NCBI GenBank assembly: GCA_945882655.1
Contig: CAMCWL010000005.1
Location: forward strand, 1 to 36,936
Direction of reading: 5' to 3'
DNA length: 36,936 bases
Source: Opitutus sp. GAS368
GTDB taxonomy: Bacteria > Verrucomicrobiota > Verrucomicrobiia > Opitutales > UBA953
Part shown: positions 22,898 to 30,292 of the stretch, in pieces
Position numbering within the stretch: the stretch's first letter is position 1
Layout: every line of letters begins with the position of its first letter
Position numbers and translations under genes: made by a program
The notes under the pieces: model-generated
Told to the model about the DNA's origin: nothing
The model's input: the letters and a program-made list of their open reading frames with translations, nothing else
Database searches by the model: none

Positions 22898-23625
22898 CCC
22901 CGATTATCATCATCCTCGGTCCCACTGGCGCCGGCCGGGCCGACACGGTGCGCGAGCTGGCTGAGAACGCCTGGCCCGAAGGCCGCAAGATCCGCGTCCT
23001 CCGCGAAGCGCGCGAAGGCGGCATCGCTCCCGACCAATGGGAATTCAAAGGCGGACAGGCCATCCTGCCCGCACCGGGCGACGAAGACGCCACGATTCTG
23101 GTGACCAATGGCTCCTTGCACATGATCGATCAGATGGAGGCGCTCCACCGCACCATCCGGCCGATGATGCCTGACGCCGTTTGGCGCGTCGCGCGGATCA
23201 TCACCGTCGTCGACTGCCCCCTCACGATGAAGCACAAGGCCATCGAAGAATGGTACCGCACGTGCGTCCACTTCTCCGACGCGGTCATCATCAATCGTCG
23301 CTGGGAAGTCCCCGGACAGTGGGTCACCAAGTTTCTCGAGCCGTACGAGAAGGAATTCTACCCCTGCCTTTTCTTCAACCTCACCAAGATTGGCGCGATC
23401 GCTAACCCGCCCGCCGTCATCGACGGCGAGCCGCTGCGCCTGTCGCATATCTTCGACGACATTGATGCCGTCGACGAGATGGAGTTCGACGAAGATAATC
23501 TCCCCGACGAACCGTTCGACCTCGTCCGCCAAGTGGACAAGTATTTCGCTCGCGACGAACTCGGTCGCCGCAACATCCTCGTCCCCGAGATCGGCGACCT
23601 GCTCAAGCAGGAGGGCCGCTGCTGA
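22894..23625 (+). CDS. Uncharacterised protein resembling a degraded G3E (CobW-like) GTPase
   Basis: A 243-residue protein I cannot name. The N-terminus [19 protein letters not shown] (4-22) looks like a Walker A loop in which the essential Lys is Arg and the Ser/Thr is Ala. Later [23 protein letters not shown]...[12 protein letters not shown] (about 98-136) resembles the VVD...ADxIxxNKxD part of CobW/UreG/HypB G3E GTPases, but NKxD has become NRRW. The C-terminal third is acidic ([15 protein letters not shown]) and would be outside the GTPase core. It overlaps aroC by 4 bases and precedes the acyltransferase by 11 bases, so the three are one operon. Binding of nucleotide seems doubtful. Confidence 0.7.
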   Translation: MTPIIIILGPTGAGRADTVRELAENAWPEGRKIRVLREAREGGIAPDQWEFKGGQAILPAPGDEDATILVTNGSLHMIDQMEALHRTIRPMMPDAVWRVARIITVVDCPLTMKHKAIEEWYRTCVHFSDAVIINRRWEVPGQWVTKFLEPYEKEFYPCLFFNLTKIGAIANPPAVIDGEPLRLSHIFDDIDAVDEMEFDEDNLPDEPFDLVRQVDKYFARDELGRRNILVPEIGDLLKQEGRC

Positions 23626-23636
23626 AGGCTTTCCCG

Positions 23637-24509
23637 ATGCGGCCGCTGATCGTCACCTACGCTTGGCTGCTCACCCGCCTTCCCGAAGCATTCGCCCGTC
23701 TCAACGCCGTGCTGCTCGGCGAAGTCCTCTGGCTCCTGCGCGGTAAGGTCATCCGCCGTAATCTCGCCAAGGCCTTCCCCGAGAAGGACGCTACCTGGGT
23801 CCGCCGGATTGGCCGCGTTTCATGCCGCCGCACGGCCGAGATGGGACTCTTCTCCATCGCCTCGCCCTTGATGCCAGATGCCGAGATTCGCGACCGGATC
23901 ATCGTGGATGAAAGCATGCTGGGCTCCGAGCATGGGATGCCGCCCAAGGGTACCGGGGCGGTACTCTTCGTGCCGCACTTCGCTCTCATGGAGATGATGA
24001 CCGCCGCTCCGTACCTCAGCCCCGAACTAGCGAAGCGCGAATGGGTCGTCGTCTACCGACCGCTTGACCAACCCGCGGCCGAACGCTGGGTTAAGGAAGC
24101 CCGCGAGCGTTTCGGCATGAAGCTCGCCTCACGTCGCGAAGGCTTCGCACGCTCGATGAAGGCCGTCCGGGAAGGTCATGTCGCGGCCATCCTCTTTGAC
24201 CAGACGACGCAGAGCGGCTCCATCTGGCAGTTTCTCGGTACGCCCTGCGCGGTCACCGAGCTTCCGGGCATCATTGCGCAGCGCTTCAAGTGCCCGAGCC
24301 GCATCTTCTGGGCGGACCGCACTGGCTTCTGGCGCTGCCGGCTGCACACGGAGGCCCTGCACGCGACGGACTCCATCGGGCTGACGATTGAATCCAACGC
24401 TTGGCTCGAGCGGAAACTACGCGCCAGTGACGACGCTTGCGCGAACTGGCTTTGGGCGCACGACCGCTGGAAGCACGGTCAGCTCCCCTTCAAGAAGCTC
24501 GGCGAGTAG
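23637..24509 (+). CDS. LpxL/HtrB-like lipid A acyltransferase
   Basis: A 290-residue late acyltransferase of the LpxL/LpxM family, which transfers secondary acyl chains onto lipid A or related glycolipids at the inner membrane. The HxxxxE catalytic pair is in VPHFALME (H114, E119), the same position as HFGNWE in LpxL. FDQTTQSGSIWQFLGTPCAVTELPGIIAQR matches the conserved DQ...FxGxPAxxxxGxxxLA region. A hydrophobic N-terminal segment (about 5-34) could anchor it. The exact acyl donor and acceptor cannot be told. It ends 2 bases before the converging Spy-like gene. Confidence 0.85.
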   Translation: MRPLIVTYAWLLTRLPEAFARLNAVLLGEVLWLLRGKVIRRNLAKAFPEKDATWVRRIGRVSCRRTAEMGLFSIASPLMPDAEIRDRIIVDESMLGSEHGMPPKGTGAVLFVPHFALMEMMTAAPYLSPELAKREWVVVYRPLDQPAAERWVKEARERFGMKLASRREGFARSMKAVREGHVAAILFDQTTQSGSIWQFLGTPCAVTELPGIIAQRFKCPSRIFWADRTGFWRCRLHTEALHATDSIGLTIESNAWLERKLRASDDACANWLWAHDRWKHGQLPFKKLGE

Positions 24510-24511
24510 CC

Positions 24512-25045
24512 TTATTTCTTGGGCCCAGCGGGGGCATCGCCTTCAGGCAGCTTGCGGCGCTTCTTCTCGCCTTCCTTGGCTTCGCCCGACTTGCCTCTTT
24601 CCTTGTCGATCTCTGGTCCATATTTCTCGGCAAGCTTACGCAGGAATTCCATCCGCTGTTCCGTCGTGAGGGCCTGGATGCGCGTGCGTTCGGCCTTGGC
24701 CTCCGCCGGCGTTAGCGTCTTGAAGTGATGCTCGAGCACGCGGGAACCGTAGCCGCCGCGTTCGCGCATGTCCTTCATGATCTTCTTGCGCTCCTCCGGG
24801 GTGGCAGCCTCGTACTTGGCCAGGTGGGTCGCAAATTCGCGGCGAGACTCGGGCGACATGCGCTCCATCTTCTCGATGGCTGAACGCATGCGCGTGAGAC
24901 GTTCGGGCGGCAGCTCGAGAATCTTGCGGATAGTCTGGATCTCCTCGGCGGTCGGCTCGGATTCAGGCGAACGGCCAGAATCCTGCTGAGCAAAGGAAGC
25001 GGCAGCCGCCAGGACGACCGCTGAAAGAAGAAAAAGCTTCTTCAT
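24512..25045 (-). CDS. Secreted Spy/CpxP/DUF3106-like protein
   Basis: A 177-residue exported, charged, helical protein. The signal peptide is MKKLFLLSAVVLAAAASFAQ (1-20), cleaved after Ala-Gln or just before. The body has repeated helical segments with LPPERLTRMRSAIEKME, MSPESRREFATHLAKYEAATPEERKKIM, and LTTEQRMEFLRKL, the last an LTxxQ motif typical of Spy/CpxP periplasmic chaperones and the CnrX/ZraP type of metal sensors. The C-terminus is Lys/Glu-rich and ends in KK. The longer frame from 25132 is rejected because it has no signal peptide. It follows the anti-sigma candidate by four bases. Confidence 0.75.
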   Translation of the reverse strand: MKKLFLLSAVVLAAAASFAQQDSGRSPESEPTAEEIQTIRKILELPPERLTRMRSAIEKMERMSPESRREFATHLAKYEAATPEERKKIMKDMRERGGYGSRVLEHHFKTLTPAEAKAERTRIQALTTEQRMEFLRKLAEKYGPEIDKERGKSGEAKEGEKKRRKLPEGDAPAGPKK

Positions 25046-25049
25046 GGGG

Positions 25050-25412
25050 TCAGGAGCCAGGGGCGTTGAGCACCTCGGCCACGCTGGACTTCTCCACGGC
25101 GGGCGAAAGGAGCGAAAGGTCGGCCGAGGCACCGAGTAGGTCGGCGAACTGGGCGGACTCGTCGTGGGCGACGAGGGCGAACGTCTGACGATTGAGTGCT
25201 TCCTCGGAAGGAGCGGACAAAGTCAGCACGGCAACGAGGCAGGCAGCGGCTGCCGTAGCCACGGAGCTCCAGCGGATCACGACGCGACGACGACGGTCGG
25301 CGCGGACCGCCCCGACGAGGCGGTCGGCGAAGCCGGGGACGGCGACAGAACGGCCACGGCTGAGCGAAGCGGCGAGTTCCTGTTCGAAGTTCTTGTGGTT
25401 AGGATTGTCCAT
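25050..25412 (-). CDS. Candidate anti-sigma factor, single-pass
   Basis: A 120-residue protein with a short charged N-terminal part (about 1-44), one membrane span (about 47-66, RWSSVATAAAACLVAVLTL) and a short periplasmic tail. The layout and the position directly after an ECF sigma gene fit an anti-sigma factor. The Zn-binding HxxxCxxC of ZAS-type anti-sigmas is absent, so if it is one it binds sigma by another fold. It lies between the sigma factor gene (49-base gap) and the Spy-like gene (4-base gap). Position and topology carry the assignment; there is no sequence motif. Confidence 0.6.
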   Translation of the reverse strand: MDNPNHKNFEQELAASLSRGRSVAVPGFADRLVGAVRADRRRRVVIRWSSVATAAAACLVAVLTLSAPSEEALNRQTFALVAHDESAQFADLLGASADLSLLSPAVEKSSVAEVLNAPGS

Positions 25413-25461
25413 GGCTCAGTTCATAGGGTTAAACACCACCGAAGGCGGTAAGTTGCAGGGT

Positions 25462-26034
25462 TCATTCGTTTCCATAGAAGTCTTTCAGGAGCTCGCGTAG
25501 GCGACTCCGGGCGCGGTGAATCCAGGTCTTCACCGAGGAGACCGGTACGCCCATAATCTCGGCGATCTCCTCATAAGGTAACTCCTGCTGGACGACCAGG
25601 AGGATGGCGGTGCGTTGCTCGGGGGGCAGCTGGGCAATCGCCCGCTGGAAGGCTTCGTCGAGTTCGGCCACACGTCGCGCGGACTGCTGCGACGAATCGC
25701 CCGGCTCAGCCGCAAACTCTAAGGCCGTCGTGGGCTTGCGGCCGCGACGACGCCATTCGTTGAGCACGAGATTGTGGGCGATATGGATCAGGTAGGTGCT
25801 CAGCTTAGCCTCTGGCCGCCAACGGGAAGCCGCCCGGTGTAGGCGGATGAAGACCTCCATCGCCAGCTCTTCAGCGGTAGCCAGAGAGCCAACCTCGCCG
25901 CGCAGGTAGCCGACCAGCCGCGCGTGGTGGCGATGAACGAGCAGACGAAGCGCGTCGTCGTCGCCTTCGGCGACTAACGCCATCAGTCGCTTGTCGTCCT
26001 CGTCGTCGGGGAGCGTGGGCTCTTCCTGGGACAT
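25462..26034 (-). CDS. ECF-type RNA polymerase sigma factor
   Basis: A 190-residue group 4 (ECF) sigma factor. Region 2 (about 17-95) is visible as RLMALVAEGDDDALRLLVHRHHARLVGYL...SLATAEELAMEVFIRLHRAASRWRPEAKLSTYLIHIAHNLVLNEWRRRGRKP, and region 4 (about 125-180) as LPPEQRTAILLVVQQELPYEEIAEIMGVPVSSVKTWIHRARSRLREL. The start is ATG at 26034, or GTG at 26037. It follows holB by 32 bases on the same strand and is likely part of the tmk-holB transcript or has its own promoter in the TTATATTAAA stretch upstream. The ECF subgroup is not assigned. Confidence 0.92.
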   Translation of the reverse strand: MSQEEPTLPDDEDDKRLMALVAEGDDDALRLLVHRHHARLVGYLRGEVGSLATAEELAMEVFIRLHRAASRWRPEAKLSTYLIHIAHNLVLNEWRRRGRKPTTALEFAAEPGDSSQQSARRVAELDEAFQRAIAQLPPEQRTAILLVVQQELPYEEIAEIMGVPVSSVKTWIHRARSRLRELLKDFYGNE

Positions 26035-26066
26035 CACTTTAATATAACTCCGGGGAAGAGGTAAAG

Positions 26067-27002
26067 TTACGCCTCGCGGGGGCGAACGGCAAAAGTGCGC
26101 AGGGTCCGCAGCAGGAACTGCTCGAACGCGGCCACGACCTGGTAGTTGAGCTCCATCCGATGACGGGCGTCCTCGAGGTAACCGACCGAGAGCGCGACCT
26201 GCTCGGCGCAGCCGGGGTGGGTCCGTCCGATCAGCCGAAGCTTTTCCTCGACCGAGACGAGCATCCGCGCGCGGACGCCGCGGCGAACGGACTCCTCATA
26301 GGCGAGTTCGGCGTCATCCTCGTCCTCATCGGTGGGCGGAGGCGGCGGCGCGGCCTTCAAGGCTTCGTCGACGAAGAGTTCTAGCAATACCTCAAGTCGG
26401 GCGCACAGAGCGTAGAGCGGGATGAAAACCTCGGAGACACGGGCCGTGGGGGAAGCCGGCCCCTTGACCATGCGGGCGAGCAGCTTCTCCATCTCCCGCA
26501 GCCAGTCGGACCAGGAAGGGTCGGCCAGCACGGGAGCGTCACCCGCGACATGGAAACGCAGGCAGCGGCTGAGGATCGTCGGGAGGACGCGGTAATAATT
26601 GGTTGTCTGGAGAATGATGAGCGTACCGGGCGGAGGCTCCTCGAGCGTCTTCAGGAAAGCGTTGGCGGAATCGGGCTGGAAACGATCGGGCTCGTTGACA
26701 ATCACGACCCGGTGCGGTGACAGCGAACTCAGACGGAGCGCCGCGACGACCTCGAGGGTGTTGTCGATGGTGATGCGGCGCGACTTCTTCGCCGGGCGCA
26801 GCACGCGGCAATCCGAGTGGCTGAGCGGGTCGGCCTCGCCGAGATGGAGCGCGGCGAGCTGTTCCGCGGCGCGGGCCAGCACGGTACCGTCGGCGCCGGT
26901 GAGCAAAACGGCGTGCGGCATGCGGCCCTCGGCACGGGCGCGGGCCAGCACCTTGAGGACCGGGAGATCCGAGAGATTAGCGGAAGCGGCGGGCGATTTC
27001 AT
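26067..27002 (-). CDS. holB: DNA polymerase III delta prime subunit
   Basis: Clamp-loader subunit of 311 residues with AAA+ fold. HAVLLTGADGTVLARAAEQLA (30-50) is where Walker A should be but lacks the GKT, as is normal for delta prime, which does not bind ATP. ITIDNTLEVV, HRVVIVNEPDRFQPDSANAFLKTLEEPPPGTLIILQTTNYYRVLPTILSRCLRFHV is the conserved core, and SRC is the arginine-finger-bearing motif contacting the neighbour. The helical C-terminus is less typical, with an acidic loop (about 228-240). It overlaps the 3' end of tmk by 26 bases, the usual tmk-holB arrangement. Confidence 0.9.
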   Translation of the reverse strand: MKSPAASANLSDLPVLKVLARARAEGRMPHAVLLTGADGTVLARAAEQLAALHLGEADPLSHSDCRVLRPAKKSRRITIDNTLEVVAALRLSSLSPHRVVIVNEPDRFQPDSANAFLKTLEEPPPGTLIILQTTNYYRVLPTILSRCLRFHVAGDAPVLADPSWSDWLREMEKLLARMVKGPASPTARVSEVFIPLYALCARLEVLLELFVDEALKAAPPPPPTDEDEDDAELAYEESVRRGVRARMLVSVEEKLRLIGRTHPGCAEQVALSVGYLEDARHRMELNYQVVAAFEQFLLRTLRTFAVRPREA

Positions 27003-27606
27003 GCCAGATCTCCTCTTCGATGGCTTCGGGCGGGCGGGCGGCGTCGACCACGAAAAATCGGCCGGGCTCCTCCTTCACGAGCGTGTGGTAAAGATCGCGC
27101 ACCTGGCGGTGGAAGGCGGGGCCCAGCACCTCGAAACGGTCGGCTTGGCCTTGGTCGCGGACGGACGCACGGCCGAGACCGCGAGAAGGATCAAGGTCGA
27201 GCAGAATGGTCAGGTCTGGGCGGACGGGACCGCAGGCGAGGCGATTAGCGGATTCGATCAGCGCGCGGTCGAGGCCGCGGCCACCCGACTGATAGGCCAC
27301 CGTGGAGTCGATAAAGCGATCGCAGAGTACCACCTGGCCGGAAGCCAAGGCCGGCGCGATGACCTCGGCGACGAGCTGCGCCCGACAGGCGGCAAACAAG
27401 AGGGCCTCGGCGGCTGGCTGGATGACGGAGCCAGGATGTTTGAGGACATCCCGCATCTTCTCGCCGAAGGGCGTACCGCCGGGTTCACGCAGGCTCAGCA
27501 CGCCCGCGCCAGTCGCGCGGAGACGGTCCGCCAGACGGGTCAGCTGCGTGGATTTTCCCGCGCCTTCCCCTCCTTCGAACGTGATAAATTTACCGGCGAT
27601 CGGCAT
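26977..27606 (-). CDS. tmk: Thymidylate kinase
   Basis: Phosphorylates dTMP to dTDP; 209 residues, standard length. P-loop GGEGAGKS (13-20), REPGGTPFGEKMR, the CDRFIDSTVAYQSGGRGL substrate site and the lid region LDPSRGLGRASVRDQGQADRFE. The lid contains several Arg/Gln residues, as in type II enzymes. A GAGGG five bases before the ATG is a weak Shine-Dalgarno. The gene is first in the tmk-holB-sigma-anti-sigma run. Between it and the FecR gene lies a strong terminator. Confidence 0.96.
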   Translation of the reverse strand: MPIAGKFITFEGGEGAGKSTQLTRLADRLRATGAGVLSLREPGGTPFGEKMRDVLKHPGSVIQPAAEALLFAACRAQLVAEVIAPALASGQVVLCDRFIDSTVAYQSGGRGLDRALIESANRLACGPVRPDLTILLDLDPSRGLGRASVRDQGQADRFEVLGPAFHRQVRDLYHTLVKEEPGRFFVVDAARPPEAIEEEIWHEIARRFR

Positions 27607-27663
27607 GCGCCCTCAAGATGCCCGCCGAAAGGCTCAAAGCGAGCGGAGAAACCCTCTGCGAAT

Positions 27664-27693
27664 AAAAAGGCCCGGCATGAGCCGGGCCTTTTT
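27664..27693 (-). terminator. Terminator after the FecR-domain gene
   Basis: A perfect 13-base inverted repeat (27664-76 and 27681-93) with loop ATGA has a GC-rich core flanked by five A and five T, so it can work in both directions. It lies 20 bases after the FecR gene stop and 57 bases upstream of tmk. Confidence 0.95.
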
Positions 27694-27712
27694 AAGCGAA
27701 TCGAGCAGGGTC

Positions 27713-28786
27713 TCAGATTCCGGTCGGCGTCGGATTGATCTGCTTCTGCTCGACCGTGCGGTCGACGTTATCGGAAATCTTCTTCAGGGTGTCGTCGAGG
27801 GACGAGCTGCCACCGCTGGTAGTGCTCATCGGGCCGTTCGGGCCGTTCTGTCCGACGCGAGTGACGACCACATCGGCCGGCAGGGGATCAGTGATTACGG
27901 CAGCGAAGGCCTTGTTGGGGGCACCGCCGGGGCCATTCGGGAAGATTTGCGCACGGGTCGGCATGGTCTGGGCCATCGCGTTAATGGTCGTGGCGACTTC
28001 AACGTTCAGAGTGGAGTTCGCACTCAAAAGGGCGCCGATTGCTGCCATGTCTTCAGCCGGGATCGGGTGGAGCATAATCTGCACCGGCTGGGAAAGCGCG
28101 GCGAGCGTGGCGACAGACGGTGCGGGGCCCTTGGGCGCACCGGTCGCGTTGGCGAGGCTGTTGATCAGCGCGGCAGAAGCAACGGAGCTGGAGGCCTGCA
28201 TGCCGGGCTCGACGTTGATCGGGCCGGCGTTGGAGCTGTAGACGGTGGTCTCGACCGAACCACGGACGCAATCGACGACGACACGACCCATGCCGTCGGC
28301 GCTGACGCGATACTCGATGGCGAAGACCGTACCGCGGATGCGGACAAGGCCAGCCGGAGTCTTGACGGTGAAAGTGGAAAGGGAGTTCAGCTTACGGACT
28401 TCGCCGATGATCTTACCGCGGGGCACTTCGAGTTCGGTGACGGACGGGCTCGGGTCTTTCTCAATCTGGCGATAAGGGTCGATGATGCCAGCAGAGGGCA
28501 CCTGACGGAAAGTGCGCAGCTGGAGGAGGGTGTTCGGCGTAAGCACGACGGAAGCACCATTAGAGAACACGAGTTCGGCAGTAGAATTGAGGCCGGTCTC
28601 GACGAGTGAGCCTTCCTGGAAGGTCGCGCCATTGGCGAGAGGCTTACGCTGGGACTTGGCGTCGATGATGGTGACGGTGCCGCTGACCTTGCCGACCTGA
28701 ACCTTGCCGGTCTGGAGGGCGGCAGAAGAGAGGATAGGTAGGAGCGCAAAGGCAACCATTCCCAGGTGCTTAAAAAAGGAACTCAT
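27713..28786 (-). CDS. Secreted FecR-domain protein
   Basis: A 357-residue exported protein with a FecR-type beta domain. The signal peptide is at about 1-22 (MSSFFKHLGMVAFALLPILSSAA). The FecR region (about 28-190) includes GSLVETGLNSTAELVFSNGASVVLTPNTLLQLRTF, then PRGKIIGEVRKLNSLSTFTVKTPAGLVRIRGTVFAIEY and VDCVRGSVETTV. The rest is Ala/Pro/Gly-rich and predicted unstructured, with QNGPNGPMSTTSGGSSSLDD. It lacks the N-terminal cytoplasmic anti-sigma segment and a second membrane span, so it is not a classical FecR; it resembles the secreted FecR-only proteins seen in Verrucomicrobia and Planctomycetes. Monocistronic, flanked by terminators. Role unknown. Confidence 0.85.
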   Translation of the reverse strand: MSSFFKHLGMVAFALLPILSSAALQTGKVQVGKVSGTVTIIDAKSQRKPLANGATFQEGSLVETGLNSTAELVFSNGASVVLTPNTLLQLRTFRQVPSAGIIDPYRQIEKDPSPSVTELEVPRGKIIGEVRKLNSLSTFTVKTPAGLVRIRGTVFAIEYRVSADGMGRVVVDCVRGSVETTVYSSNAGPINVEPGMQASSSVASAALINSLANATGAPKGPAPSVATLAALSQPVQIMLHPIPAEDMAAIGALLSANSTLNVEVATTINAMAQTMPTRAQIFPNGPGGAPNKAFAAVITDPLPADVVVTRVGQNGPNGPMSTTSGGSSSLDDTLKKISDNVDRTVEQKQINPTPTGI

Positions 28787-28848
28787 AGAAACTGTGGGGA
28801 GAAGAAAATCTAACCCAGCCAGGAAGCGAGGCAACCCCTTTAAAACAA

Positions 28849-28874
28849 AAAGACCCCCAGAAACGGGGGTCTTT
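28849..28874 (-). terminator. Terminator after the phosphofructokinase gene
   Basis: AAAGACCCCC (28849-58), a six-base loop, then GGGGGTCTTT (28865-74): a perfect 10-base stem with A and T tracts on both sides. It is 24 bases after the gene stop on the minus strand and can also stop transcription going the other way. Confidence 0.93.
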
Positions 28875-28897
28875 ATTCACAATCGGAACGGTCAGAT

Positions 28898-30199
28898 TCA
28901 GGCCGTGACGTACTTCTCGAGGCGGCGCTGGACGGCGATCGCAGAGAGCTGGGCGTACTTCGGAAGTCCCTGATCGTAAGGAAGTTGCATTTCGCCCTGA
29001 ATCAGGGGGAGCGCATAGCGCACGAAGTCCGGGTGGATGGACATCTTATCTTCGCCAATCCACTTTTCCGGGAAGACCTTCACGCCGTTGGCGATCTGGT
29101 CGAGAGGGGCGAGCATGGTCTGGACGGCGTAGTTCTCCTTTTCGGAGCGGGTCAGGATGACCATCTTGCCGGACTCGCCTTCGAGGGCGGCCTTGACGGC
29201 GGCGCCACCGCAGAGTTCGGCTTCATCGACGTCGGTCTTCGAAGCGTTGTGCGAAGCAGCGCGCTGGGTGATGCCGAGCTTGGAGGAGCGAGCCTTCACG
29301 CCATCAAAGCGGGACTCGACGAGTGTACGGAGGTATTCGCCGGCTCCGCCGAGGACGGCGTGACCGAAAGCGTCGGTGCTGGCAGTGTCGGCACCGAGGT
29401 AGTTGCCCGTGGCGTCCTGGACACCTTCGGAGACCACGACGAAGCAGTGATCGTTAGCCTTGAGGACTTCTTCGACGCGGCGGATGAAGTTGTCAGCGTT
29501 GAAAGCAACTTCCGGGAGCAGCACGATGTGCGGGGCGGTGTTGTTGTAGTGGGTATTCTTGACGGCCTTGTCTTCGCCCTTATCGCGACGCTGCGCGAGG
29601 ACGGACGAGGCGGCGAGCCAGCCAGCGTTGCGGCCCATGACTTCGAGAATCGAGACGAAGTCGTTCTGGCCCATGGCGGCGTTGTCGAGAGCGGTCTCAC
29701 GGATGGTCACGCCGATGTGCTTGGCGACGGAGCCGAAGCCAGGGCAGTGGTCGGTGAGAGGAAGGTCGTTATCGATGGTCTTCGGCACGCCGACGACGCG
29801 GAGTTCGTAGCCGCGCTCTTTAGCGAGGGCGTCGATCTTGGCGGCGGTGTCCTGAGAGTCGTTGCCACCGATGTAGTGGAAGTAGCGGATGTTGTGCGCT
29901 TCGAAGACCTGGAGGATGCGGTCGAAGTCTTCGGCCTTCTTCACCTTATAGCGGCAGGTACCGAGGGCGGCGCCGGGGGTGTGGCGGAGGGCGCGAAGGG
30001 TCTGCTGAGACTCGGCGGCGAGGTCGACGAGCTCTTCGTTCAGAATGCCCTGGATGCCATTGAGGCCACCATAGATTTCGACGATTTCGTCCTCATGCTT
30101 GAGGGCTTCCGAGATCACCCCGGCGAGGCTGGCGTTGATGACGGGGGTCGGACCGCCGCTCTGCGCGACGAGAAGGTTGCCAATGAGGGGAGAAGACAT
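28898..30199 (-). CDS. pfp: Pyrophosphate-dependent 6-phosphofructokinase
   Basis: Phosphorylates fructose 6-phosphate using PPi rather than ATP, reversibly; 433 residues. The PKTIDND motif carries Lys where ATP-PFKs have Gly (PGTIDND), the classical PPi discriminator. The companion motif is IGGNDSQDTA, with Asp at the position of Gly104 in E. coli PfkA (GGDGS). VAQSGGPTPVINASLAGV is the N-terminal donor loop, and EVMGRNAGWLAA is the substrate region. The gene has no Shine-Dalgarno. It is monocistronic by its terminator, with a 93-base spacer from purB upstream. PPi use is inferred from the two residues. Confidence 0.92.
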   Translation of the reverse strand: MSSPLIGNLLVAQSGGPTPVINASLAGVISEALKHEDEIVEIYGGLNGIQGILNEELVDLAAESQQTLRALRHTPGAALGTCRYKVKKAEDFDRILQVFEAHNIRYFHYIGGNDSQDTAAKIDALAKERGYELRVVGVPKTIDNDLPLTDHCPGFGSVAKHIGVTIRETALDNAAMGQNDFVSILEVMGRNAGWLAASSVLAQRRDKGEDKAVKNTHYNNTAPHIVLLPEVAFNADNFIRRVEEVLKANDHCFVVVSEGVQDATGNYLGADTASTDAFGHAVLGGAGEYLRTLVESRFDGVKARSSKLGITQRAASHNASKTDVDEAELCGGAAVKAALEGESGKMVILTRSEKENYAVQTMLAPLDQIANGVKVFPEKWIGEDKMSIHPDFVRYALPLIQGEMQLPYDQGLPKYAQLSAIAVQRRLEKYVTA

Positions 30200-30261
30200 G
30201 GGAGTGAACGAGTTGAAAAGTGGGTTGTGGGAAGCCCCACCCCCCTTGGCAACACGGAAAA

Positions 30262-30283
30262 CCCTCCCCTGCCCGCACCCCCC
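30262..30283 (-). other. G-quadruplex motif in the pfp leader
   Basis: The minus strand has G runs of 6, 3, 4 and 3 separated by 3, 2 and 1 bases, 63-84 bases upstream of the pfp start and on its coding strand. The motif would therefore be present in the pfp mRNA leader if transcription starts upstream. It directly follows the purB stop. A second G-rich block lies at 30235-30245. Confidence 0.55.
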
Positions 30284-30292
30284 TATTAAGGG

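Noticed and set aside
26858-26914. HolB lacking a Walker A Lys considered as a broken gene
   Set aside because: Delta prime subunits normally lack a functional Walker A; the SRC motif and core strands are intact.
28985-30289. A 434-codon plus-strand open frame opposite the phosphofructokinase gene
   Set aside because: Fully antisense to a gene with clear catalytic motifs; the sequence is a Val/Glu/Asp-rich shadow without family features.
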